Assembly (NCBI GenBank): GCA_022710975.1
Contig: JAKLGA010000005.1
Location: 1 to 64,000, forward strand
Length of the DNA: 64,000 nt
From: Myxococcota bacterium
GTDB lineage: Bacteria; Myxococcota; B64-G9
Reading direction: 5' to 3'
Part shown: piece by piece, positions 53,396-62,028 of the stretch
How positions within the stretch are numbered: position 1 is the first letter of the stretch
Layout: each line of letters begins with the position of its first letter
Notes under the pieces: generated by a model
Told to the model about the DNA's origin: nothing
What the model saw: the letters and a program-made list of their open reading frames with translations, nothing else
The model's database searches: none
Program-made: the position numbers and the translations under genes

Positions 53396-54450
53396 GCGTC
53401 ACCTCCCTCCGATTCGCTCCCCGGGCCGCCCGAGCCATCGCGCCCGACGTTCCCATCCAGACGGCCGCCGCCGCCGGATCTGGAACCCGGGCCCTCGCGC
53501 GGCTCGGCGCAGGCCCCGAGATCGGCCAGCGCCGCCTCCAGCGCCTCCGCGCCGAGCCCACGGCGGCCTAGCCAGGTGCGCAGCCTGCGCCGGGCCCTGG
53601 CCATCTCGTCATACACCCGCTGCCGGGTTCGGAATCCCATCACCCGCCGCACCTGGTCACCGTCCAGGCCGCGGAACACGAGCAGTTGCACCACCTGGCG
53701 GGTGGCGGCCGGCAGGCTGGCGAGCCCCTCGGCCAGCAACGACCGCAGGCGCTCGGCCTCGGCGTGCTCCTCCGCCCGCAACAGCCTGGCATCCGGGCGA
53801 TGGACCGGATCGGGATCGGCGAGTTGCAGGTGGGGGCCGTCCGGCCCGCCCAGCGGCGCGTCCAGGGACACGGCCGGCAACCGGCGCAGGAGGTCCTGGT
53901 AGATCGTCCACAGGTCGCGGGCACGGAGCGCGCCGTAGACCGCGGCCACGGCCGCCTCGAACTCCGCCGGGCCGAGCCCGGGCCGGTGCGTGTGTAGCTG
54001 GCCCCAGGCCTCGGCCTCCGTGAGCCCCTGCCAGAACAGGGCGCGGAAGACCTCCTGCCCGAGCGGAGCCAGGCCCTCGATCTCGCGGGGCAGGTGGCGG
54101 CGGCCCTCGCGCTCGCGGAACCAGTCGCGGAACAGGTTCTTGGCGACCAGGGCCAGCCAGGTGGTGAACCTGCTGCGGGTCCCGAGCTGCTCGCGGGATT
54201 CGAGGAAACGGCGCAGGCGATAGCAGCCTCGGCCCTCGGCGTCCGGCCGCCGGAGCCCCTCGAGCGCGACCAGGCACAGCTCCTCGGCCAGATCCTGATC
54301 ACCCCGCGCGTAGCGCCAGGCGAGCGCGTGCAGGAAGCCCAGGTGGCTCTCGACGAAGCGCTGCCAGGCCGCTGGGTTCCCGGCCACCACCTGGCGCACG
54401 AGCGCCAGCGGCTCCGGCCGGTGCGGGGAGTGGGGTCGCGCGCGGGGCAC
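53392..54450 (-). CDS. Sigma-70-family factor with long inter-domain region (copy 2)
   Basis: A 352-residue paralog of the protein at 11391. Region 2-like: AAWQRFVESHLGFLHALAWR, then FTTWLALVAKNLFRDWFRE and EGRR. Region 4-like: LPAATRQVVQLLVFRGLDGDQ with VMGFRTRQRVYDEM. The ~120-residue middle and the two ends of the middle are conserved between copies, which argues that this insert is functional. An extra Gly/Ser-rich tail of ~50 residues is specific to this copy. The start is GTG 54450, no strong SD, 24 bp after the cyclophilin gene. Overlaps the zinc-finger gene by 4 bp. Confidence 0.75.
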   Translation of the reverse strand: MPRARPHSPHRPEPLALVRQVVAGNPAAWQRFVESHLGFLHALAWRYARGDQDLAEELCLVALEGLRRPDAEGRGCYRLRRFLESREQLGTRSRFTTWLALVAKNLFRDWFREREGRRHLPREIEGLAPLGQEVFRALFWQGLTEAEAWGQLHTHRPGLGPAEFEAAVAAVYGALRARDLWTIYQDLLRRLPAVSLDAPLGGPDGPHLQLADPDPVHRPDARLLRAEEHAEAERLRSLLAEGLASLPAATRQVVQLLVFRGLDGDQVRRVMGFRTRQRVYDEMARARRRLRTWLGRRGLGAEALEAALADLGACAEPREGPGSRSGGGGRLDGNVGRDGSGGPGSESEGGDA

Positions 54451-54474
54451 GGCGAGGGCGTCGCCCGGCCCGGC

Positions 54475-55062
54475 TCACTTCTTGAGCTGGATGGACTCGA
54501 TGACCACGGTGTCGACCGGGCAGTCCCCGGGGAACGGCCCCTTGCGGCCGGTCTTCTGGGCGGCGATCTTGTCGACCACCTCCATGCCCTTGGTGACCTT
54601 GCCGAAGACGGCGTAGCCGAAGTCGCGCGCGCCGTTGTCCAGGAAGGCGTTGTCCTTCAGGTTGATGAAGAACTGGGCGGTGGCCGAGTCCACCACCGCG
54701 GTGCGCGCCATGGCCAGCGTGCCCCGGGTGTTCTTCAGCCCGTTGTTCGCCTCGTTCTTGATGGGCGCGCGGGTCTCCTTCTGGTTCAGCTCCTTGTCGA
54801 AGCCGCCGCCCTGGATCATGAAGTTGGGGATGACGCGGTGGAAGACGGTCTGCGAGTAGAAGCCGGCCTCCACGTACTTCAGGAAGTTCTCCACGCTGAT
54901 GGGTGCCTTGTCGCGGAACAGCTCCACCTCGATGGCGCCCAGGTTGGTCTTGATCTCCACCACCGGGTTGGCGGCCCAGGCCGTGCCGAGGCCCAGCCCC
55001 AGGATGGCCGCAACCGCGACCACGGACACCAGCCCACCGCAGCTCGTCCTCGCTATGCGCAT
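54475..55062 (-). CDS. ppiA: Periplasmic cyclophilin-type peptidyl-prolyl isomerase
   Basis: A 195-residue cyclophilin with a signal peptide (cleavage near AWA-ANP), so the isomerase acts in the periplasm on proline bonds of folding proteins. Core motifs: [17 protein letters not shown] (catalytic Arg and Phe), [20 protein letters not shown] and [23 protein letters not shown] 55062 has GGAGGAGG upstream. It begins 112 bp after the S1 gene and precedes the sigma module by 24 bp, which links envelope folding with that regulator. Confidence 0.93.
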   Translation of the reverse strand: MRIARTSCGGLVSVVAVAAILGLGLGTAWAANPVVEIKTNLGAIEVELFRDKAPISVENFLKYVEAGFYSQTVFHRVIPNFMIQGGGFDKELNQKETRAPIKNEANNGLKNTRGTLAMARTAVVDSATAQFFINLKDNAFLDNGARDFGYAVFGKVTKGMEVVDKIAAQKTGRKGPFPGDCPVDTVVIESIQLKK

Positions 55063-55174
55063 GACCCGCCTCCTCCCCCGGCCGGCCTGCCTGGCCGCCG
55101 GATGCTCGCGCGCCCGCCTGTCCCGCCCGCCAGGCATGGGACGCGGCCCGGGCCCGCTGGATTCAGCCCGCTCC

Positions 55175-56680
55175 TCAGGAGCGCGGCAACTTCTGTTTGA
55201 GCAGGTCGCCCAGGGTGCCGAACTTGGCGTCCCCGTCGTGCCCCATGTAGTCCTCGAAGTCGGCGCGCTCCTCCTGGTCCAGGGCCGCCTTGCGGCTCAG
55301 CCGGATGCGCCGGCCGTTCTCCGTGATCTCCAGCACCTTCACCTTGATCTTGCTGCCCTCGGGGAAGTCCTTGCGGTTGTCGGACCCCTTGGTCGTGCCC
55401 AGCTCCACGTTGGGCACCAACCCCTTGCGGCCCGGGCCCAGGCGAACGAACACACCGAAGGGCGCGTGGCTGTCCACCACGCCCTCGATCACCGCGCCCA
55501 GCACGGGTACGTCCCCGAACTCACCCTCGGCCGGGATGCGGGCCAGCGCGATGCGGTGCTTCTCGAGATCCACCGAGAGCACCTCCACCGTCACCTCCTG
55601 GCCCTCCTTGAGCAGATCCTTGGGGTGCTGCACGCGCTCGGGCGCGTTCATGTTGGACACGTGGATCAGCCCGTCCAGGCCCGGCGCCAGCTCGACGAAG
55701 GCGCCGAAGGGCTGCAGACGCACCACCTTGGCCTTGAGCCGGGTACCCTGCGGGAAGCCACGCAGGGCGTCTTCCCAGGGGTCGGCCTCCAGGCGCTTCA
55801 GGCTCAGGCTGATGCGGTCCTTGGCGCGGTCGAAGGACACCACCTGCACGTGGACTTCTTCGCCGATGCTGAGCACGTCGCTGACCTTGCCCACCCGGCT
55901 GTGAGACAGCTCCGAGATGGGCAGCAGGCCCTCGAGCCCGCCCAGGTCGATGAAGGCGCCGAAGTCGCGGATGTTGACCACGGTCCCGCTGACCACGTCG
56001 CCTTCCTTGATGGTCTTGCGCAGATCCTCGGCCTGCCGCTCGGCCTCGGCCGCCAGCAGGGCCTTGCGGGACACCACCACGTCCACCCGCCGCCCCTCCA
56101 GCTCGTGCTTGGTGATCAGGAAGGAGTAGCGCTGGCCGAGGTGCACGTCAGGGTTATCGCAGAAGCGCAGCTCGATCTGGCTGATCGGGCAGAAGGCCCG
56201 CACCCCGGCGATCTCCACCACGAAGCCGCCCTTGTTGCGCTCGACCACCCGGCCCTCGACCGGCATCCGGTTGCGGGCCGCGTCCGCCAGGGCCTCGCGA
56301 TCACGCACGCCCTTGGCCAGCTTGCGGCTGAGCACCACACCGCCCGAGGTGGACACCACGCACGCCTCGAGGGTGTCGCCCGGCTCTGGCAGTTTCTCGC
56401 CCTCTCCGCGGAACTCCTCGAGCGAGATGACGCCCTCGCTCTTGCCGCCCAGGTCGACGAAGATGAACTCCTTGCCGACGGAGACCACCTGGCCCTTGAC
56501 CATCTCGCCGCGAGAGGAGTCCTTCGCCTCGAAGTCCTGCTCCATGGCCTTGAGGAATTCGTCGCGCTCCGCCGCGTCGTCACCGACCGGCTTGGTCTTG
56601 GTCACGCTCGGCCGGGGCGCCGGGCTCGGTTCGGTCGCCGGGATGCTCTCGGGGGCCTTCTCCACTCGTTCCTCGCTCAT
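55175..56680 (-). CDS. S1-domain RNA-binding protein, ribosomal protein S1-like
   Basis: A 501-residue protein with an acidic/Pro-rich N-terminus and five S1 (OB-fold) repeats at about 55-120, 135-205, 225-293, 310-378 and 395-470. Examples are [20 protein letters not shown] and [20 protein letters not shown]. Ribosomal S1 has four to six such domains, so this is either S1 itself or one of the S1-like proteins seen beside it in this group. ATG 56680 lies 10 nt after AGGAGGA. A small GC hairpin overlaps its stop codon. Confidence 0.85.
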   Translation of the reverse strand: MSEERVEKAPESIPATEPSPAPRPSVTKTKPVGDDAAERDEFLKAMEQDFEAKDSSRGEMVKGQVVSVGKEFIFVDLGGKSEGVISLEEFRGEGEKLPEPGDTLEACVVSTSGGVVLSRKLAKGVRDREALADAARNRMPVEGRVVERNKGGFVVEIAGVRAFCPISQIELRFCDNPDVHLGQRYSFLITKHELEGRRVDVVVSRKALLAAEAERQAEDLRKTIKEGDVVSGTVVNIRDFGAFIDLGGLEGLLPISELSHSRVGKVSDVLSIGEEVHVQVVSFDRAKDRISLSLKRLEADPWEDALRGFPQGTRLKAKVVRLQPFGAFVELAPGLDGLIHVSNMNAPERVQHPKDLLKEGQEVTVEVLSVDLEKHRIALARIPAEGEFGDVPVLGAVIEGVVDSHAPFGVFVRLGPGRKGLVPNVELGTTKGSDNRKDFPEGSKIKVKVLEITENGRRIRLSRKAALDQEERADFEDYMGHDGDAKFGTLGDLLKQKLPRS

Positions 56681-56841
56681 GGCACACTTCCTCCTACTCG
56701 GGTCCCGCCTTCTACCATGGGCGCGGGACCCCTGCAAGGGCCTGGAATCGCCGGGAACCCAGCGAGGGGGTAGGCTGTCGAGCCGCCGGCCCTTGCCAAC
56801 GGGACGGGAAGCATTAGCATTGGATTGGAGGTTCGAGGCAA

Positions 56842-57651
56842 GTGAACTGGTCGTTCAAGATCGCGACGCTGTTCGGGATTCCCATCCGGCTGCACTGGAG
56901 CCTGCTGGCCTTCCTGGGGCTGGTGGCCCTCTGGGGCGGCGGGCTCGCGGGGCTCCTGCTCACCGGCGCCGTGTTCTTCTCGGTGGTGCTGCATGAGCTG
57001 GGGCATGCCCTGGTGGCCCGGCGGAAGGGCATGCCCATCGCGGACATCTCGCTCTACCCGTTCGGGGGCATGGCCCGCCTGCTGGGGGTGCCGCGGACCA
57101 CCGGAGACGAGATCCTGGTGGCGGCGGCCGGCCCGGCGGTCAGCCTGCTGCTGGCGCTCGCCTTCGCCGGACTCGCCGCGCTCAGCCAGGTGGAGGTGCT
57201 GCGCCGACTGGCCGAGGTGAACGGGATGCTGGCCGTGTTCAACCTGCTGCCGGCCCTGCCCATGGACGGCGGGCGCATCCTGCGCGCCTGGCTGGCCCGC
57301 CGCCGAGGGTTCTACCGGGCCACCCGCCTGGCCGCCCGGGTGGCGCGCGTGCTGGCGATCGGCCTGGGGGTGGCGGGGCTGTTCCTGTCACCCTGGTTGG
57401 TGGCCCTGGCCTTCCTGATCTTCCTGATGACCGGCGCCGAGGAGCACGCGGCCGAGGTGCGCCGCTTCCTGGGCGACCCCGGCTACCAGGACGTGCCCTC
57501 GGCCACCTGGCCGCCCTGGGTGGGTGGGCAGACCATCGAGGGGAGCTGGTCCGCCACGGCCCCGTCCGAGCCCGCGACGCCGGGCGCGACGCGCCACGTG
57601 TACCGCGACTCCCAGGGACGCACGGTGGTCGTGGAGATCCGCCGCCCGTGA
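56842..57651 (+). CDS. Site-2 protease family (M50) membrane metalloprotease
   Basis: A 269-residue integral membrane protease. HELGH (51-55) gives two zinc His and the Glu; NLLPALPMDGGR (134-145) gives the Asp ligand. Four to five hydrophobic segments fit the SpoIVFB/Rip-like group, and no PDZ or CBS domain is present. The C-terminal ~50 residues are soluble (RHVYRDSQGRTVVVEIRRP). It may cut a membrane-bound anti-sigma factor; the single-pass zinc-finger protein at 12486 is a candidate substrate (inference). GTG 56842 after GGAGG; TTGCCA/TAGCAT may be the promoter. Convergent with the next gene. Confidence 0.92.
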   Translation: MNWSFKIATLFGIPIRLHWSLLAFLGLVALWGGGLAGLLLTGAVFFSVVLHELGHALVARRKGMPIADISLYPFGGMARLLGVPRTTGDEILVAAAGPAVSLLLALAFAGLAALSQVEVLRRLAEVNGMLAVFNLLPALPMDGGRILRAWLARRRGFYRATRLAARVARVLAIGLGVAGLFLSPWLVALAFLIFLMTGAEEHAAEVRRFLGDPGYQDVPSATWPPWVGGQTIEGSWSATAPSEPATPGATRHVYRDSQGRTVVVEIRRP

Positions 57652-57658
57652 GGCGGCC

Positions 57659-59368
57659 TCAGGGCAAACCGAACTCCTCGGCGAAGGCCTGCACACCCAG
57701 CGCGCTCCCGGTGGCCTCGGTCAGCAGCGTCCCCCAGGGCTGGCTGGCGCCCGGGGCCACGAGCCGTGCCACCAGGAGCCGCCAGGCGTCCGGCCGCGAG
57801 CTCCAGTCGGCCCCGCCACCCTCCCGCCGCAGCCAGGCCCCGAGCTGGCTGGCGACCAGCTCGGCCAGCACGTAGTCCTGGTACCCGGCCGGCGAGCTCA
57901 GCAGGTGGGTGAGCGCCGCCCAGTCCGGCGCGTCCCGGCCCGCGGGTCCGCCCTCCATCAGGTAGCGGGAGCGCAGCTCGCGCCAGCGCGCGTCCAGATC
58001 CTGCTCCGGATCGCGGTACAGCTCGGCCTCGAAGGCCGCCACCAGCAGCCCGAAGCGCACCCGCACCAGCGCCTCGCGCCGGGCCCGCCGGCCGAGCTCG
58101 GGCCCGAGCCGCTCGAGCTCGGCCGGGCCCAGCCCGGCCACGCGGGCCAGCCAGGCCGGCTGGTGCACCAGGCGCGCGAAGAGCACCGCCAGCCCCTCGG
58201 ACAGCGCGGGGTGAGCCGGCGTGCGCAGCCCCCAGGGCAGGGCGGGATCGAGGTTGCGGTGGAAGAGGAGGTGCCCGAGCTCGTGCAGCAGGGCGGAGGT
58301 CCACACCTCGCCCGGGCGCACGCTGGCCAGCAGGCGCACGTCCCCGGCCCGGTCCAGGTCGAGGCACAGGGCGCCGAAGCGCTTGCCCGGCCGCTCCTCC
58401 AGATCGGCCCGCGCGAGCCCCGGCTCGGCCGGCGCGCCCAGCCCCTCCAGCGTGGAGGTGAGCAGGCGCCGCGGGTCGAGCCGCGCGAGCCACGGCTCGA
58501 GCCCCGCGCGACCGGCCCGCGGGGCGTGGGCGAAGAAGGGATCCTCGAGGTGCCAGGGCTGGAGGCGGGCCTCGGGCAACCCGTGGCGCTGGGCCAGCTC
58601 GGCCCGCATGCCGGCGCGCTCCTCGGCGAAGGCGGAGGCCGTGCGCCGCTCCAGCTCCGAGAACAGGGCCTCCAGCGCCTCGGACGGCTGCTCCGAGAGC
58701 ACCAGGCGCATGCGGCGGTGATCCGGGAAGCCGGCCGCGCGGGCCGCTTCGTTCCGCAGGCGCGCCAGCGCCCGCAGCTCCTCGGCCAGGACCGGCCCCC
58801 GCGCGAGCAGCCCCTCCCAGGCCTCCCGCCGGCGGAGCTCGTCGCGATCGGACTGCAGCACCGCGTACAGCTCGTTCTCCGGGACGGGCTCACCGTCCAG
58901 CGTGTAGCGCAGGCGCTGCAGGCGCGCCTCGGCCTCGGCCGCGCGGCCGACCAGCGCCTGGATCGTCTGCCAGGGCGCCTGGTGCTCGCGGAGCTCGGCC
59001 AGGTGCAGGCTCAGCCGCCGCCTGAGCACAGGTGAGGCGGCGCGGCCCGAGGTCAGGGCCTCGCTCCAGCGCCCGTACAGCGCGGGGTCGGCGAACAGCC
59101 GACGCACCTCGAGCTCGAGCTCCGCCAGGCGGGGGGCGGGCGCGATCGCCTGGCCGGTGAGCGCGTCCCAGGCGGCCAGGTTGAGGGCGCGGGCCCGCGG
59201 CGCCAGGCGCAGGTCGAAGGCGTCCAGCTCGCTGCAAAGCGCGGCCTCGGGATCGGGCGCGGGCGGAGGCGCGGAGGGTGGCCCGGGCGAGCGGGTCGCG
59301 GGCGCGCCCGGCGCGCAGGCGGTGAGCCACAGTCCGAATCCCAGCCATGCGAAGGAGGCTCTTCCCAC
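57659..59368 (-). CDS. HELGH metallopeptidase lipoprotein (M2/M3-like gluzincin)
   Basis: A 569-residue probable lipoprotein with lipobox LTAC shortly after the start. The mostly helical body carries LLHELGHLLFHRN (zinc His pair and catalytic Glu) and, ~25 residues on, ALSEGLAVLF, whose Glu is the likely third ligand. The fold pattern recalls peptidyl-dipeptidase A (M2) and oligopeptidases of M3, but I cannot decide between them. It should digest short peptides in the envelope. The start is GTG 59368, 6 nt after TACACT, without SD, so it is a leaderless candidate. Confidence 0.8.
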   Translation of the reverse strand: MGRASFAWLGFGLWLTACAPGAPATRSPGPPSAPPPAPDPEAALCSELDAFDLRLAPRARALNLAAWDALTGQAIAPAPRLAELELEVRRLFADPALYGRWSEALTSGRAASPVLRRRLSLHLAELREHQAPWQTIQALVGRAAEAEARLQRLRYTLDGEPVPENELYAVLQSDRDELRRREAWEGLLARGPVLAEELRALARLRNEAARAAGFPDHRRMRLVLSEQPSEALEALFSELERRTASAFAEERAGMRAELAQRHGLPEARLQPWHLEDPFFAHAPRAGRAGLEPWLARLDPRRLLTSTLEGLGAPAEPGLARADLEERPGKRFGALCLDLDRAGDVRLLASVRPGEVWTSALLHELGHLLFHRNLDPALPWGLRTPAHPALSEGLAVLFARLVHQPAWLARVAGLGPAELERLGPELGRRARREALVRVRFGLLVAAFEAELYRDPEQDLDARWRELRSRYLMEGGPAGRDAPDWAALTHLLSSPAGYQDYVLAELVASQLGAWLRREGGGADWSSRPDAWRLLVARLVAPGASQPWGTLLTEATGSALGVQAFAEEFGLP

Positions 59369-59374
59369 GCAGGG

Positions 59375-59403
59375 AGTGTACCGGGCGGGGCCCGAGGGCT
59401 CAA
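59375..59403 (-). promoter_or_regulatory. Promoter of the HELGH peptidase gene, leaderless type
   Basis: On the minus strand TTGAGC (59403-59398), a 17-nt spacer and TACACT (59380-59375), then 6 nt to GTG 59368. Confidence 0.5.
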
Positions 59404-59435
59404 GAAAGCAGGTGCGCTCCGGGCCGCCGAGAGGG

Positions 59436-59452
59436 CATTCCATCCTGGAATG
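59436..59452. promoter_or_regulatory. Palindrome upstream of the sigma-54 promoter (candidate activator site)
   Basis: CATTCCATCCTGGAATG has perfect 7-bp arms around TCC. It lies ~100 bp before the -24 element at 59551, the usual distance for an enhancer-binding protein. An AT-rich stretch (59488-59525) that could be bent by an IHF-type protein lies between. Confidence 0.5.
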
Positions 59453-59550
59453 ACCTGCCCCAGGACGGGTCACCCCCCGAGCCGCCTGCCCTGGGAACTC
59501 ATTTTCACCATCGATTTCAAAAGGCTACATCGCCCGAACGAGAGAGGATC

Positions 59551-59566
59551 TGGCACGTCGGTTGCA
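59551..59566 (+). promoter_or_regulatory. Sigma-54 (RpoN) promoter
   Basis: TGGCACGTCGGTTGCA matches the -24/-12 consensus TGGCAC-N5-TTGCW at every position. Transcription would start near 59577, 32 bp before the ATG at 59609. Confidence 0.8.
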
Positions 59567-59608
59567 TTTTTCCCGGCCGGCGGGAGAACCTCGGCTCAGG
59601 AGGACGAC

Positions 59609-60049
59609 ATGCGCACCCTCTCTCTCCACGTGCTGACGGCGGCCCTGGCCCTGGCGCTGACCGGATCGGGCTGCATGTTCGAGGACGACAGGCACGACTG
59701 CTACGGCGACGGCTGCGGCAGCCTGCCCGGCGACATCGGCTTCTACTGGGAGTTCGCCCTGCCCGGCGGCGGCAGCACCGACAACTGCATGCTGGTGGAC
59801 GTGGCCAGGATGGACGTGCGGGTGTACGACGCCTTCGGCGACCAGCTCGAGTTCGAGGTCCGCGACCGGCCGTGCAGCGATCAGGGCGCGATCCTGACCG
59901 ACTTCTGGCCCGGCGACTACGTGCTGGAGCTCGGCGCCACCTGCCGCCTCGGCGGGGTGGGCTACACCGGCTGGTTCGACCTCGGGGTGTTCGAGGGCCC
60001 CAACGAGTTCGGCACCCTGGTGCTGGATTCCTCCGGCGGCTGCCTGTAA
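59609..60049 (+). CDS. Small lipoprotein under sigma-54 control, unknown function
   Basis: A 146-residue lipoprotein: signal ending LTGSGC. The mature part is acidic and aromatic (IGFYWEFALPGGGSTDN; TDFWPGDYVLELG) with several cysteines, and looks like a small beta-sandwich. No family recognised. ATG 59609 follows CAGGAGG. The RpoN promoter 43-58 bp upstream means that expression needs an activator, so it is conditionally made. Tail-to-tail with rocD (12 bp). Confidence 0.75.
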   Translation: MRTLSLHVLTAALALALTGSGCMFEDDRHDCYGDGCGSLPGDIGFYWEFALPGGGSTDNCMLVDVARMDVRVYDAFGDQLEFEVRDRPCSDQGAILTDFWPGDYVLELGATCRLGGVGYTGWFDLGVFEGPNEFGTLVLDSSGGCL

Positions 60050-60061
60050 GCGGGGCCCGGG

Positions 60062-61261
60062 TCAGCCCAGGGTCGCCTGGATGTGCTCGAAGGCGAGGTC
60101 GAGATCGGCCTCGCCGATCACCAGCGGGGGCGCCAGGCGGATGATGTGCTGGTGGGTCTCCTTGCACAGCATCCCGCGCACCATGAGCTGCTCGCAGTAG
60201 GGGCGGGCCGGACCGGCGGACTTCTTCAGCACCATGGCCAGCAGCAACCCCCGGCCGCGCACCGACTCGATCTTCTTCCCGCACAGCCCCGCCAGGCGCT
60301 CCTTGAACCGGCCACCCAGCTCGGCCGCGCGCGCGGCCAGCTTCTCCTCCACCAGCACCCGCAGGGCGGCCCGGGCCACGGCGCAGCCGATCGGGCAACC
60401 GCCGAAGGTACTGCCGTGGTCCCCGGGCTTGAAGACCCCCATCTGCTCCTCGGAGGCCAGCACCGCGCTGACCGGGAGCACGCCGCCGGAGATGGCCTTG
60501 CCCAGCACCAGCACGTCGGGCCGGATGCCCTCGTGCTCGAAGCAGAACATCTTGCCCGTCCGGCCCAGGCCGGTCTGGATCTCGTCCGCGATGAACAGGG
60601 CCCGGTGCTTGTCGCACAGCGCCCGGGCCTTCTTGAGGTAGCCCTCGGGCGGCACGACCACCCCGGCCTCGCCCTGGATCGGCTCGACCAGGAAGGCCAC
60701 GGTGTTCTTGGTGAAGGCCTTCTCGAGCGCAGCCCCGTCGCCGTAGGGCACCACCTTGAAGCCCGGGGTGAAGGGCCCGAAGCCGTCCCGGTACTGCTCG
60801 TCGGTCGAGAAGCTCACGATGCTGATGGTGCGCCCGTGAAAGTTCTCGCCGCAGCAGATGATCTCCGCCTGGCCGTCGGGCACGCCCTTGACCTTGTAGC
60901 CCCACTTGCGGGCCAGCTTGAGGGCGGTCTCCACCGCCTCTGCGCCGGTGTTCATGGGCAGGGCCTTGGGGAAGCCGGCCAGCGCGCACAGCTCCTTGAG
61001 GAACGGCCCGAGCTGGTCGTTGTGGAATGCGCGCGAGGTGAGCGTCACCCGCCCGGCCTGCTCCACCAGGGCCTGGATGATCTTGGGGTGGCGGTGACCC
61101 TGGTTGACCGCGGAGTAGGCGCTGAGGAAGTCGAGATACTTCTTGCCCTCGCAGTCCCAGACGTAGGCGCCCTCGGCCCGTGAGATGACCACCGGCAGGG
61201 GGTGGTAGTTGTGCGCGCTGTACTTCTCGGTGATCTCGATGATCTCTCTGGAATTGGCCAT
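60062..61261 (-). CDS. rocD: Ornithine aminotransferase
   Basis: A 399-residue PLP enzyme that converts ornithine and 2-oxoglutarate to glutamate semialdehyde and glutamate. It starts [20 protein letters not shown] as in ornithine aminotransferases. [19 protein letters not shown] binds PLP phosphate, [16 protein letters not shown] holds the Asp, and VLGKAISGG holds the Schiff-base Lys. It fits arginine/ornithine use together with the agmatinase-family gene, though the two are far apart. ATG 61261 follows CGGAGGCG. An 85-bp gap separates it from the upstream gene. Confidence 0.93.
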   Translation of the reverse strand: MANSREIIEITEKYSAHNYHPLPVVISRAEGAYVWDCEGKKYLDFLSAYSAVNQGHRHPKIIQALVEQAGRVTLTSRAFHNDQLGPFLKELCALAGFPKALPMNTGAEAVETALKLARKWGYKVKGVPDGQAEIICCGENFHGRTISIVSFSTDEQYRDGFGPFTPGFKVVPYGDGAALEKAFTKNTVAFLVEPIQGEAGVVVPPEGYLKKARALCDKHRALFIADEIQTGLGRTGKMFCFEHEGIRPDVLVLGKAISGGVLPVSAVLASEEQMGVFKPGDHGSTFGGCPIGCAVARAALRVLVEEKLAARAAELGGRFKERLAGLCGKKIESVRGRGLLLAMVLKKSAGPARPYCEQLMVRGMLCKETHQHIIRLAPPLVIGEADLDLAFEHIQATLG

Positions 61262-61346
61262 GTTTCGCCTCCGTGGGAGTTCCTGGCCACGGAAGCTACC
61301 CCCGCGTGAGGCGCAAGGCAAGGGCGGAGCGGCCTCGCAGGGGTCC

Positions 61347-61955
61347 CTACTTGGCGGTGAAGTCGAAGGACTTGGCCACCTCGCCCTGGGCGCTGGCCGG
61401 GATCTTGAGCTCGCCCACCACCTCCTCGATGACGAGCTGCCCGCCGTCGGTCTTGCCGTAGCCGACCAGGATGGTGAACACGTCGGCCCCGGCCCCGACG
61501 GCCTTGCCGGCCGGGCGCTTGCCCAGGAAGCTGACCGTGTTCGCCCCGGCCTGCAGGTGCTCGTTCAGCTCGATGATGGTCTGCGGGATGGAGTCATCGA
61601 AGGTGCGCACGAAGCGCGAGTTCACCATGAGCTGCACCTCGTAGCCCGACAGGTTGGTCCGCGGTGCGTCGGTGATCACGAAGTACTGGCGCCCCAGGTT
61701 GGACTTGCTCACCGCCGGGGCCGGGGCCACCGCCGCCGGTGCGGCCTCCCCGCCCACCTCGCGCACCTTGTACTCGGGCGCCGAGATGTGCACGTTGCCG
61801 GCCTTGTCGAGCGTCACCGTGGCCTTCTCGATGCGCTGGTCGGACAGGCCGGTGATCTTGACCCCGTTCAGGAAGATCTCCACCGCCAGGGCGGTGCCGC
61901 CCCACAACAGCACGGGTAGGCACAGGACCAGGGCGCGAGCGCGCGTCGTCTTCAT
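61347..61955 (-). CDS. Secreted protein of unknown function, downstream of the Hsp70 gene
   Basis: A 202-residue protein with a signal peptide (cleavage near ALA-VEI). The mature part opens with [20 protein letters not shown] and continues as a beta-rich domain after an Ala/Pro linker (~75-88). No cysteine-rich or catalytic motif is visible. ATG 61955 lies after GGAGGGAG. It starts 73 bp after the Hsp70-like gene and may share its transcript with that gene and rocD. No family recognised. Confidence 0.72.
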   Translation of the reverse strand: MKTTRARALVLCLPVLLWGGTALAVEIFLNGVKITGLSDQRIEKATVTLDKAGNVHISAPEYKVREVGGEAAPAAVAPAPAVSKSNLGRQYFVITDAPRTNLSGYEVQLMVNSRFVRTFDDSIPQTIIELNEHLQAGANTVSFLGKRPAGKAVGAGADVFTILVGYGKTDGGQLVIEEVVGELKIPASAQGEVAKSFDFTAK

Positions 61956-62028
61956 GTCCACTCCCTCCTCGGAAAGTCACTCCGCAGTTGGACGGGCCCC
62001 AGGGCCCTCCACATTCAGACGCGAGGGG

